A stretch of 64,000 bases of DNA from Flavivirga abyssicola (GTDB taxonomy: Bacteria; Bacteroidota; Bacteroidia; Flavobacteriales; Flavobacteriaceae), in contig NZ_CP141266.1 of assembly GCF_030540775.2 (NCBI RefSeq), positions 89,501 through 153,500 on the forward strand, in the 5' to 3' direction. Shown one piece after another: positions 46,238-54,426 of this stretch (the stretch's first letter is position 1; the number at the start of each line of letters is the position of its first letter). The notes below the pieces were generated by a model. It was not told where the DNA came from. It searched no databases and saw only the letters and a list, made by a program, of their open reading frames with translations. Made by a program: the position numbers and the translations under genes.

Positions 46238-46765
46238 ATGAAAAAAATAATTATTGGAATCCTTATTTCAACTTCTTTTTTCTGTTTTGGACAAAACAAA
46301 AAAATTGAAAACTGGACAGAAAAAGAGAAGATCAAATATCAGAAGCTAATAGAATTAGCTCAATATGTAAATGGAAAAGAAAAATCTGAAATTTCTAATG
46401 ACATTTTGTTTAAGAAGTATATCGAATTTGATTATGTATTAAAAGATACATCTAAAATTCGAATTGAAAAACGAATCCAATCATTTGACACTTTATTTTA
46501 TTATTTCAGAAGACCAATAGATAGTTTAGAAATTAAAAACCTAGATGCAAAACCTGTCCGATTTTATAAAGAGCATAAAATCTATAAGCCTTTTAATAAT
46601 GAATTGGCAGGAATAAAATCAAATGTTTTTGTCTATTTTATAAAAGACAAACCTGAAAACCCTAAAGGGACTTTATGGTTTGATGAAAAATCTAATAAAT
46701 TAATTGCTTGGATTTTATTAAATCAAGGTGGATATCGATATTTTTTATCTTTTAACTTGTTATAA
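46238..46765 (+). CDS. Small secreted protein of unknown function
   Basis: 175 aa, family not recognised. The signal peptide (1-18; IIIGILISTSFFCFGQ) lacks a lipobox Cys after it, so the protein is probably periplasmic or released. The mature part is Lys-rich (NKKIENWTEKEKIKYQKLIE), with a C-terminal beta-like region (VFVYFIKDKPENPKGTLWFDEKSNKLIAWILL) that might be a small binding fold. It lies downstream of the membrane-bound AraC regulator in a segment bounded by 41/42-bp direct repeats and ends before the second terminator copy. Being regulated by, or signalling to, that regulator is only a guess from position. Confidence 0.8.
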   Translation: MKKIIIGILISTSFFCFGQNKKIENWTEKEKIKYQKLIELAQYVNGKEKSEISNDILFKKYIEFDYVLKDTSKIRIEKRIQSFDTLFYYFRRPIDSLEIKNLDAKPVRFYKEHKIYKPFNNELAGIKSNVFVYFIKDKPENPKGTLWFDEKSNKLIAWILLNQGGYRYFLSFNLL

Positions 46766-46804
46766 GGCGCTTAACAAACTACTAAACAAGTAACCATTTT
46801 TAAT

Positions 46805-46845
46805 TATAAAAAACGCTTCAAAGTATTTTGGAGCGTTTTTTGTTT
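46805..46845 (+). terminator. Second copy of the purA-type terminator (41-bp direct repeat)
   Basis: Identical to 44656-44697 except for one T less in the loop. It lies 40 nt past the 175-aa gene and upstream of the OstA-like gene. Confidence 0.88.
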
Positions 46846-46898
46846 TATTCCTAATCATAAAAAATATCCAACAGATAATTAAACATCATTATAATCGT

Positions 46899-46906
46899 TA
46901 TTTTTG
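46899..46906 (+). promoter_or_regulatory. -7 element of the OstA-like gene
   Basis: TATTTTTG; its last three bases are the TTG at 46904, which therefore cannot be the translation start. Transcription would begin near 46912. Confidence 0.5.
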
Positions 46907-46924
46907 CGACAAACTTTTTATATT

Positions 46925-48754
46925 TTGAACAAACTACAAGTTTTATTTTTTATCCTTATTATTGGCTTTGTTTCATTAACAACCCATGCGCAAGAAAAAA
47001 AGAAAATTGAAATTGAATACGCTGGTAAACTTACCATAGACGAAGATAACTACCCAGGTGCCAAAGTGCTAACCCGTGATGATGCACAACAAGTACATAT
47101 AAAACATAAGGGTGCAAATATGTGGTGCGATAAAGCCATTCATTATGGTAAAGAAAATTTCATTGAAGCTTATGGTAACGTTCAATTGAAACAAGGTGAT
47201 ACCATAGACATGACCTCAAAATATGTAGAATATAGTGGCCTAACTGGTTTAGCATTTGCAAGTGGAGATGTTGTTTTAAAAGACCCTAATTCCACAATAT
47301 CCTCAGACACCCTATATCTAGACCGCATCAAACAACAAGCTTTTTATAAAAGTGGTGGAACGGTTGTAAAAGATTCATCTGGTACTATTACAAGTAAAAT
47401 TGGGAGGTATTACATGGATATTAAAAAATACCAATTTGTTGAAGATGTGGTATTAGTAAATAAAGAATCAACCATTAATTCCAATTTTTTCGATTTCTAC
47501 TCAGATACCGGTCATGCTTATTTATTTGGTCCATCAACAATAACAACAGAAACAAGCGTAACGTATTGTGAAAAAGGATTTTACGATACCGAAAATAAAG
47601 TGGGCTATGCCTTAAAAAAAGCAAGAATAGATTATGATAATCGTATTATAGAAGGAGACAGTCTGTATTTTGATAATAATATTAGTTTTGCTTCGGCTAC
47701 CAATAACATTAAAGTAACAGATACTATTAATAATAGTATCATAAAAGGCCATTACGCCGAGGTTTTCAAAGAAAAAGATTCTGTATTTATTACAAAGCGA
47801 GCTTTAGCAATTACACAACAAGAAAACGATTCTATCTATATGCATGCAGATAAAATCATGGTAACAGGAAAGCCTGAAAATCGTATTATCAGAGCTTATT
47901 ATAATGCTAAAATATTCAAGTCTGATCTTAGCGGCAAAGCAGATTCCATACATTCAAACCAAAGAACTGGTATTACAGAATTAATAAATTTAGACCGGTT
48001 TTCGTCTGGCGATAAATTTTCTACAAAACGAAGACCTATTATCTGGAATATAAAAAATCAAATGACAGGGGATACCATTCATTTAATCTCAAATACAGAA
48101 ACAGAAAAAATAGATTCGCTAAGGGTTTTCAATAATGCCTTTATTATTAGTAAAGACACAATAAGTGAAAATGGTTATAATCAAATTTACGGCATGCGAT
48201 TAACAGGTCTATTTAATGAAGAAAATGAGCTAAGGCAAGTTGATATCGTCAAAAATGCTGAGTCTATTTTTTATACGCGCAATGATAAGCAAGAACTTAT
48301 AGGTATTGACAAAGCTAAATCTGGAAGCATTTCCATGCTTTTTGCTGCAGGTGATATAGAAGAATATAATCGAATAAATCAAGTGGATGGTAAATTATAT
48401 CCTGAATCTAAATATCCTGAAAAAGAAAAAATCTTAAAGGGTTTTGATTGGCGTGAAGATGAGCGTCCCATGAGCGTTGAAGATTTATTTAAAGATGATC
48501 CACCTTTAGTTTTACCTGTTATAAAAGGATTAGAAGATTATGTTCCTCAAGAAGATTTCTTTGACGAAGAGATGCTAAAACGCATTGAAAATTCTGATAC
48601 TCGACCAAAAAACAACAGAGAAGAACCTCTAAAAGCATCGAGGAATATTCCAAAACCAGTTGAAAAGAAACAAGTTCCCTTAACTCCAAAAACCATAAAA
48701 CAAAACCGAAAGAAACTTATTGAATCTAAAGCTAACCGTCCTAACAGGAAATAG
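46925..48754 (+). CDS. OstA/LptA-like protein
   Basis: About 609 aa from the TTG at 46925 (MNKLQVLFFILIIGF). There is no ATG near the signal peptide, and the earlier TTG at 46904 overlaps the -7 box. The signal peptide ends THAQ. The body is a series of OstA-type beta repeats (about 35-330): VQLKQGDTIDMTSKYVEY, GDVVLKDPNSTISSDTLYLD, ARIDYDNRIIEGDSLYFD. LptA/OstA domains carry lipopolysaccharide across the periplasm, so a role in LPS transport or outer-membrane assembly is likely. The C terminus (about 520-609) is Pro- and Lys-rich and probably disordered. Its stop TAG overlaps the GTG of the aminotransferase by one base. Confidence 0.85.
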   Translation: MNKLQVLFFILIIGFVSLTTHAQEKKKIEIEYAGKLTIDEDNYPGAKVLTRDDAQQVHIKHKGANMWCDKAIHYGKENFIEAYGNVQLKQGDTIDMTSKYVEYSGLTGLAFASGDVVLKDPNSTISSDTLYLDRIKQQAFYKSGGTVVKDSSGTITSKIGRYYMDIKKYQFVEDVVLVNKESTINSNFFDFYSDTGHAYLFGPSTITTETSVTYCEKGFYDTENKVGYALKKARIDYDNRIIEGDSLYFDNNISFASATNNIKVTDTINNSIIKGHYAEVFKEKDSVFITKRALAITQQENDSIYMHADKIMVTGKPENRIIRAYYNAKIFKSDLSGKADSIHSNQRTGITELINLDRFSSGDKFSTKRRPIIWNIKNQMTGDTIHLISNTETEKIDSLRVFNNAFIISKDTISENGYNQIYGMRLTGLFNEENELRQVDIVKNAESIFYTRNDKQELIGIDKAKSGSISMLFAAGDIEEYNRINQVDGKLYPESKYPEKEKILKGFDWREDERPMSVEDLFKDDPPLVLPVIKGLEDYVPQEDFFDEEMLKRIENSDTRPKNNREEPLKASRNIPKPVEKKQVPLTPKTIKQNRKKLIESKANRPNRK

Positions 48755-49935
48755 TGAAATCAGATTTTTTTAAATATCAAGCGCAAACAACGCCTCACCC
48801 ATTAGCCATGGAAATTTCTCATGCTAGCGGTTCCTATATTTATGATACCGAAAATAAAGCATATTTAGATTTTGTAGCAGGAGTTTCGGCGTGCCCTTTA
48901 GGGCATAATCATCCTAAAGTTATAAATGCAATTAAAGCTCAATTAGACAATTATTTGCATGTCATGGTATATGGAGAATATATCCAGAAACCAGCTGTAG
49001 AGCTCACTAAATTATTAGCTAAAAATCTCCCCGATTCTCTAGAAAAAACATATTTAACCAATTCGGGTACCGAAGCCATTGAAGGCGCCTTAAAACTAGC
49101 CAAACGTGCTACTGGAAGAAGTGAAATTATAGCAGCACATAATGCATATCATGGCAACACCATGGGAGCTATGAGTGTTATGGGGTATGAAGAAAGAAAA
49201 CAAGCCTACAGACCATTATTACCAGATGTACAATTCATTACCTTTAATAATGAAACCGAGTTAGAGCACATCACGATTAAAACGGCTTGCGTAATATTAG
49301 AAACGATACAAGGAGGAGCTGGTTTTATAGAACCACAAGAAAAGTATTTAGAAAAGGTAAGAAACCGATGTGATGCTGTTGGAGCACTTCTAATTTTAGA
49401 TGAAATTCAACCAGGTATAGGTAGAACAGGTAAGCTTTTTGGGTTTGAGCATTATAATTGTATTCCAGATATTTTAGTTACTGGTAAAGGTTTAGGTGGC
49501 GGTATGCCTATAGGCGCTTTTACAGCTTCTGGAAAACTTATGGAGTTATTACAGGACAACCCAAAATTAGGGCATATAACTACTTTTGGAGGTCACCCGG
49601 TTATTGCGGCATCTGCTCTGGCAACCTTGAAAGAAATTACAGAAAGCAACTTAATGCAGCAAGCATCAGAAAAAGAAAAATTAATCCGTAAACTTCTGGT
49701 ACATCCGCTCATTAAAGAAATTAGAGGAAAAGGACTTATGCTTGCCATTATAATGCCTTCAGAAGAGATAACAAATTCATTAATTCTTAAGTGCCAAGAA
49801 GCAGGTTTAATACTATTTTGGCTCCTTTTTGAACCCAAAGCAGTAAGAATAACGCCGCCTTTAACCATTACAAATGAAGAAATTTCTAAAGGCTGCTCAA
49901 TAATTATTAAGGCTTTAAGTACTATTGAAGACTAA
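48754..49935 (+). CDS. Class III PLP-dependent aminotransferase (aspartate aminotransferase family)
   Basis: 393 aa, GTG start overlapping the preceding stop. It has the acetylornithine/ornithine-type aminotransferase fold: YLDFVAGVSACPLGHNHPKV, TNSGTEAIEGALKLAKRATGR, the PLP region LILDEIQPGIGRTGKLFGFEH and the Schiff-base lysine K245 in VTGKGLGGGMPIGAF. The substrate cannot be settled from sequence; no arginine, lysine or GABA genes are adjacent. The coupling to the OstA-like gene is a fixed flavobacterial arrangement as far as I recall, not proof of a shared pathway. Confidence 0.92.
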   Translation: MKSDFFKYQAQTTPHPLAMEISHASGSYIYDTENKAYLDFVAGVSACPLGHNHPKVINAIKAQLDNYLHVMVYGEYIQKPAVELTKLLAKNLPDSLEKTYLTNSGTEAIEGALKLAKRATGRSEIIAAHNAYHGNTMGAMSVMGYEERKQAYRPLLPDVQFITFNNETELEHITIKTACVILETIQGGAGFIEPQEKYLEKVRNRCDAVGALLILDEIQPGIGRTGKLFGFEHYNCIPDILVTGKGLGGGMPIGAFTASGKLMELLQDNPKLGHITTFGGHPVIAASALATLKEITESNLMQQASEKEKLIRKLLVHPLIKEIRGKGLMLAIIMPSEEITNSLILKCQEAGLILFWLLFEPKAVRITPPLTITNEEISKGCSIIIKALSTIED

Positions 49936-50093
49936 CCACACCTCTCAACGTTCTGAAAATCAAATCAAAAAGCCTAAAACGCCACAAAAAGGCATAGTTG
50001 TTGATTACTTTGTTAAAAACATTTGCTTGACCTGTCGTGATTAAGGCAAATAGAAGCTTAAATTTATTCATATAGAAACTTACAATAGTGTGT

Positions 50094-51488
50094 ATGGAGT
50101 TTAGTCATAATGACAACAACAATTTACCCTTGTCAAAATTTGAATCGATGCTAAAAACAAATCATGTTTTATTCTTCGATTCTGAAGAGTTTGAAAACAT
50201 TATTCACTATTATCTAAATCAAGGCAAAATAGCTTTAGCAAAAAAAGCGATTAAATTAGGCCTAGACCAACACACCACATCTATAAATCTAAGACTTTTT
50301 AAAGTTGAAGTTTATGTTTTCGAAGATAAACTAGTAGAGGCAGATACTTTATTGAATGAGCTTTATAGTCTAGATCCCATGAATGAGGAAATCTACATTC
50401 AAAAAGCCAACATATTATCTAAAAAAGATGAGCACCAACAAGCTATAGATGTATTAAAAAAAGCATTAGAACTCACAGACGATGTTATTGATTTGTATTC
50501 TTTAATTGGTATGGAATATCTCTTTTTAGACCAATTTGAAAATGCCAAAATATATTTCATAAAATGTTTAGATGAAGATATGGAGGATTATTCTTCACTT
50601 TACAATGTAATATATTGTTTTGAATATCTAGGTCAAAATGAAGAAGCCATTTCTTATTTAAATACATTTCTGGATAAAAACCCATATTGTGAAGTAGCAT
50701 GGCATCAATTAGGAAAACAATATTATGCCTTGAAAAAGTATAAAAAAGCATTGGCTGCTTTTGATTTTGCTATTATTTCTGACGATACTTTTGTAGGTGC
50801 ATATCTAGAAAGGGGAAAAGTACTTGAGGAATTGAAACGTTATGATGATGCCATAGAAAACTATAGTATTTCTTTAAAACTAGATGAACCAACATCTTTT
50901 GCTTTATTACGTATAGGAAGCTGCCATGAAAAATTAAGAAATGATGATTTAGCAGTTCAATACTACTACAAGACTGTACATGAAGACCCTTTATTAGATA
51001 AAGGCTGGATAGCAATAACAAAATATTATAACAGAAAAAAGAATTTCCAAAAAGCATTATATTATATAAATAAAGCGATTAATATAGACCCTGAAAATGT
51101 TATCTATTGGAAGCTATATTCACAAATTAACCAACGCCTTAACTTTTATGAAGAAGCAGAACGTGGGTTCAAAAAAACACTGGAATTAGGAAATTATGAA
51201 CTCAACACCTGGTTATCTCGTGGTGATTTATTAATCAAACTTGGCGAACCACAAGCTGCCATTTATAATTTTGAGCAAGCGATGGAATTTTATCCCGAAA
51301 ATGCTGAGTTAGAATATCGTTTAGCTGGTTTATATTTTTCTCTAAATGAAAATGACAAAGGGACTTTCCATTTAAAAAATGGAATTCGTTATAATAAAGA
51401 ATACGCTTTTATAATCGAAGAACTTTTCCCTAAAGTTTCTAATAAAATACTGGTAAAAGCACTACTTAAAAATAAGACCATAAAATAA
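50094..51488 (+). CDS. Tetratricopeptide repeat protein
   Basis: 464 aa from the ATG at 50094; an in-frame GTG two codons earlier is less likely. No signal peptide or membrane segment, so cytoplasmic. About ten TPR-like helical pairs run from about 35 to 450 (AYLERGKVLEELKRYDDAIENYSISLKL, AEYRLAGLYFS-type units, and VDLYSLIGMEYLFLDQFENAKIYF). It is an all-helical scaffold for protein interactions; its partners are unknown. It stands alone between the aminotransferase and the DUF368 pair, with gaps of about 160 bp each side. Confidence 0.9.
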   Translation: MEFSHNDNNNLPLSKFESMLKTNHVLFFDSEEFENIIHYYLNQGKIALAKKAIKLGLDQHTTSINLRLFKVEVYVFEDKLVEADTLLNELYSLDPMNEEIYIQKANILSKKDEHQQAIDVLKKALELTDDVIDLYSLIGMEYLFLDQFENAKIYFIKCLDEDMEDYSSLYNVIYCFEYLGQNEEAISYLNTFLDKNPYCEVAWHQLGKQYYALKKYKKALAAFDFAIISDDTFVGAYLERGKVLEELKRYDDAIENYSISLKLDEPTSFALLRIGSCHEKLRNDDLAVQYYYKTVHEDPLLDKGWIAITKYYNRKKNFQKALYYINKAINIDPENVIYWKLYSQINQRLNFYEEAERGFKKTLELGNYELNTWLSRGDLLIKLGEPQAAIYNFEQAMEFYPENAELEYRLAGLYFSLNENDKGTFHLKNGIRYNKEYAFIIEELFPKVSNKILVKALLKNKTIK

Positions 51489-51618
51489 CCTGTTTTTCGT
51501 TAACACAGACTCCATCATCCGTATAATGCCCATATAAACATTAAATACGAACCTGCTTCGCAACAGTATTCTTAACTTTCTAGTCGAATTTTAATCCTGA
51601 ATGTTTCATTAAAATGTA

Positions 51619-51626
51619 TACCTTTG
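51619..51626 (+). promoter_or_regulatory. -7 element of the DUF368-DUF368-aroE operon
   Basis: TACCTTTG, 22 nt before the ATG at 51649. The -33 box is not clear. Confidence 0.45.
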
Positions 51627-51648
51627 ATTTTAGTTTAAAAATCAGAAT

Positions 51649-52569
51649 ATGCAAAGACGTTTAATCGATTATTTCATTATTTCTTTAAAAGGTTTAGCTA
51701 TGGGAGCTGCAGATGCAGTCCCTGGTGTTTCAGGCGGTACTATTGCATTCATATCTGGTATTTACGAAGAACTCATTTCATCTATTAGTAACATAAACAT
51801 TTCCCTTTTTAAAACGCTCTTCAGTAAAGGTTTAAAAGCTTTTTGGGAACAATTAAACGGAAATTTTTTACTTGCGTTGGCAACTGGTATTATAATCAGT
51901 TTTGTATCATTCATGAAACTTGCCAAGTATTTATTAGAAAATCATCCCATTTTAATTTGGTCATTCTTTTTTGGACTAATAGTAGCCAGCATTTATTTTG
52001 TTGGAAAACAAATTTCTAAATGGAATGCATCTGTAATCATAGCTTTAATTGTTGGTGCTGGAATTGCCTTTTATATTACAAGACTTCCAGCTTTAACGAC
52101 TAGTGAAAGTGCTTTATACCTGTTTTTGGCTGGGGCTATTGCTATTTGTGCCATGATATTACCTGGTATTTCTGGATCTTTTATATTAATAATTTTAGGC
52201 GCATATAAAACGCTTAGCGATGCTATTCATGATATAGATATAAAGAAAATACTTGTTTTTGTTAGTGGAGCCCTTGTAGGACTACTTAGTTTTAGTCATA
52301 TTTTAAAATGGCTTTTCAAACATTATCATAATATTACATTAGCATTACTTACTGGTTTTATTTTTGGATCTCTAAATAAAGTATGGCCATGGAAAAAAAC
52401 GTTAACATGGCATACTAATTCCAAAGGCATAAAAACCCCCGTTTTACAAGAAAGTATTTCTCCTTTTTCTTTCGATGGTGAAAGCCAACTTTTGTTTGCC
52501 ATCATTTTAATGATTATTGGTTTTTTAACTATTTTTATTCTAGAAAAAGTAGGTTCAAAAAAACAATAA
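51649..52569 (+). CDS. DUF368 membrane protein (polyprenyl-phosphate transporter family), first copy
   Basis: 306 aa polytopic membrane protein with about eight segments. The family signature GLAMGAADAVPGVSGGTIAFISGIYEELI (about 15-43) and its internal partner AICAMILPGISGSFILIILGAYKTL (about 164-190) suggest an inverted-repeat transporter. DUF368 members (PopT) are known to recycle undecaprenyl phosphate across the cytoplasmic membrane for envelope glycan synthesis. The stop TAA overlaps the ATG of the second copy by one base, so the two are translated together. Confidence 0.9.
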   Translation: MQRRLIDYFIISLKGLAMGAADAVPGVSGGTIAFISGIYEELISSISNINISLFKTLFSKGLKAFWEQLNGNFLLALATGIIISFVSFMKLAKYLLENHPILIWSFFFGLIVASIYFVGKQISKWNASVIIALIVGAGIAFYITRLPALTTSESALYLFLAGAIAICAMILPGISGSFILIILGAYKTLSDAIHDIDIKKILVFVSGALVGLLSFSHILKWLFKHYHNITLALLTGFIFGSLNKVWPWKKTLTWHTNSKGIKTPVLQESISPFSFDGESQLLFAIILMIIGFLTIFILEKVGSKKQ

Positions 52570-53588
52570 TGGAAAGTACCAGGACACTTACCGATAAAAT
52601 TTTTCTTATTCTAAAAGGGTTAGGTATGGGGGCTGCTAATAAAGTTCCTGGCGTATCTGGAGGTGTTGTTGCTTTTGTTGCTGGTTTTTACGAAGAGTTT
52701 ATTTATTCGCTTAAAAAAGTAAATATTAAAGCTTTTAAATTACTTATTAATGGTCGGTTTAAGAGTTTTTTTAATTATATAAACGGTCGTTTTTTAAGTC
52801 TACTCTTTTTAGGAATGATTATTAGCTATTTTAGTATTTCTAAAGTTTTAGACTACCTAATAAAATACTATGAACTCTATGTTTGGAGTGTTTTTTTTGG
52901 AATGATAATAGGATCTATTTATTACATAAATAAAGATTTTAAAGATTGGAACCTCAAAACTTACTCCTCATTAGCTATTGGAATAATAGTCGGCTTAAGT
53001 ATTAGTTTTTTTAATCCTGCAAAGGAAAACGACAACCTTTGGTTTGTGTTTTTTTGTGGCATCATAAGTGTCTCTGGAATGACGCTTCCTGGTTTTTCAG
53101 GTTCTTTCATACTCATTTTATTAGGCAATTATGTACTCCTTTTGGTGGATTCTGTAAATGCACTCTATGATACCGTTTATGAAGTTCTAGGAGGTAATTT
53201 CACTTTTACTCATAATTTAGAACGTATAAGAATGCTCAAAGTTCTAGCTGTTTTCACACTAGGGTCTGTAGCTGGCTTAGTCACCTTCTCTCATGCCCTT
53301 AGTTATATTTTGAAACACTACAAGAGCATAACAATTTCTGCTATAATAGGTTTTATCATTGGCTCTCTGGGTGTTGTATGGCCTTGGAAAAAAACGGTAT
53401 ATAAAATGGATGTTGGAGGTCATTTCATATTAGATTCGGCAGACCAAAAAATAATAGAAAATTATGAGCGTTTCATTCCAGAATTAAATACAGAAACCTA
53501 CTATGCCATTGCATTTGTTTGTTTTGGAATTGCTATTGTTTTAGCCTTGGAATGGTACGGACAAAAAACCAGAAAAACTCATGAATAA
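52569..53588 (+). CDS. DUF368 membrane protein (polyprenyl-phosphate transporter family), second copy
   Basis: 339 aa, a divergent paralogue of the gene just upstream. The signature reads GLGMGAANKVPGVSGGVVAFVAGFYEEFI, with Asp replaced by Asn-Lys in AANKVPG compared with AADAVPG in the first copy, and the second motif is SVSGMTLPGFSGSFILILLGNYVLL. It has about eight or nine membrane segments. It overlaps aroE by 8 nt. The pair may act as a heterodimer or on different lipid carriers; this is inference. Confidence 0.9.
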   Translation: MESTRTLTDKIFLILKGLGMGAANKVPGVSGGVVAFVAGFYEEFIYSLKKVNIKAFKLLINGRFKSFFNYINGRFLSLLFLGMIISYFSISKVLDYLIKYYELYVWSVFFGMIIGSIYYINKDFKDWNLKTYSSLAIGIIVGLSISFFNPAKENDNLWFVFFCGIISVSGMTLPGFSGSFILILLGNYVLLLVDSVNALYDTVYEVLGGNFTFTHNLERIRMLKVLAVFTLGSVAGLVTFSHALSYILKHYKSITISAIIGFIIGSLGVVWPWKKTVYKMDVGGHFILDSADQKIIENYERFIPELNTETYYAIAFVCFGIAIVLALEWYGQKTRKTHE

Positions 53589-54318
53589 ATTAGGACTATT
53601 AGGTAAAAATATATCATACTCATTTTCAAGAGCATATTTTCAAAAAAAATTTGAAAATGAAAAAATAGCTAATACGACCTATGAAAACTTCGATATTGAA
53701 ACTATCGATTTATTTCCTTCTGTAATAAAAGACACTATAAATTTAAAAGGTTTAAATGTCACTATACCCTATAAAGAAGTTGTTATACCATACCTAGATA
53801 AAGTAAATAAAAAAGCAAAAGCCATAGGCGCAGTAAACACCATAAAAATTACTAAAAAAGGAAAATTAGTAGGGTACAATACAGATTGTTACGGTTTTAA
53901 GAAAACGCTAGAACCCTTTTTAAAAGCACACCATAAAAATGCACTGATTTTAGGAACAGGCGGAGCGAGTAAAGCTATTGCGTACAGTTTAAAAAAACTA
54001 GGGATCTCGTATCAATATGTTTCAAGAAATCAATCAGAAGGAATCGGTTTTACTTATAATTCTTTGACTGGTGATGTTATCAAAGAACATCAAATAATTA
54101 TAAATTGTACGCCATTAGGCACCTTTCCAAATGTTGATGATTGCCCGAATATTCCGTATCAATCTATAACAGATCAACATATTTTATTTGATTTAATATA
54201 CAATCCGGAAGAAACCAAGTTTTTAAAATTAGGCAAACAACATAATGCTGTAGTAATTAACGGACTTAATATGTTAAAATTACAAGCAGAAAAGGCCTGG
54301 TCTATATGGAATTTATAG
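53581..54318 (+). CDS. aroE: Shikimate dehydrogenase
   Basis: 245 aa, slightly short but complete. It reduces 3-dehydroshikimate to shikimate with NADPH in aromatic amino acid synthesis. LLGKNISYSFSRAYF, LNVTIPYKEVVIPYLD (with the catalytic Lys), AIGAVNTIKI, GYNTDCYGF, the nucleotide loop LGTGGASKAIAYSLKKLG and NGLNMLKLQAEKAWSIW are all visible. The start lies 8 nt inside the second DUF368 gene, showing one operon despite unrelated functions. Confidence 0.95.
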   Translation: MNKLGLLGKNISYSFSRAYFQKKFENEKIANTTYENFDIETIDLFPSVIKDTINLKGLNVTIPYKEVVIPYLDKVNKKAKAIGAVNTIKITKKGKLVGYNTDCYGFKKTLEPFLKAHHKNALILGTGGASKAIAYSLKKLGISYQYVSRNQSEGIGFTYNSLTGDVIKEHQIIINCTPLGTFPNVDDCPNIPYQSITDQHILFDLIYNPEETKFLKLGKQHNAVVINGLNMLKLQAEKAWSIWNL

Positions 54319-54426
54319 TTAAACGGTCTTACGATAGTTAAAAGCACTTCGTATTCTTTGTAAATAATAAGACTTGTTAGTATATTTAAAGTCTAAAGTA
54401 TTTAATGAACCTTAACATTTTTTAAA

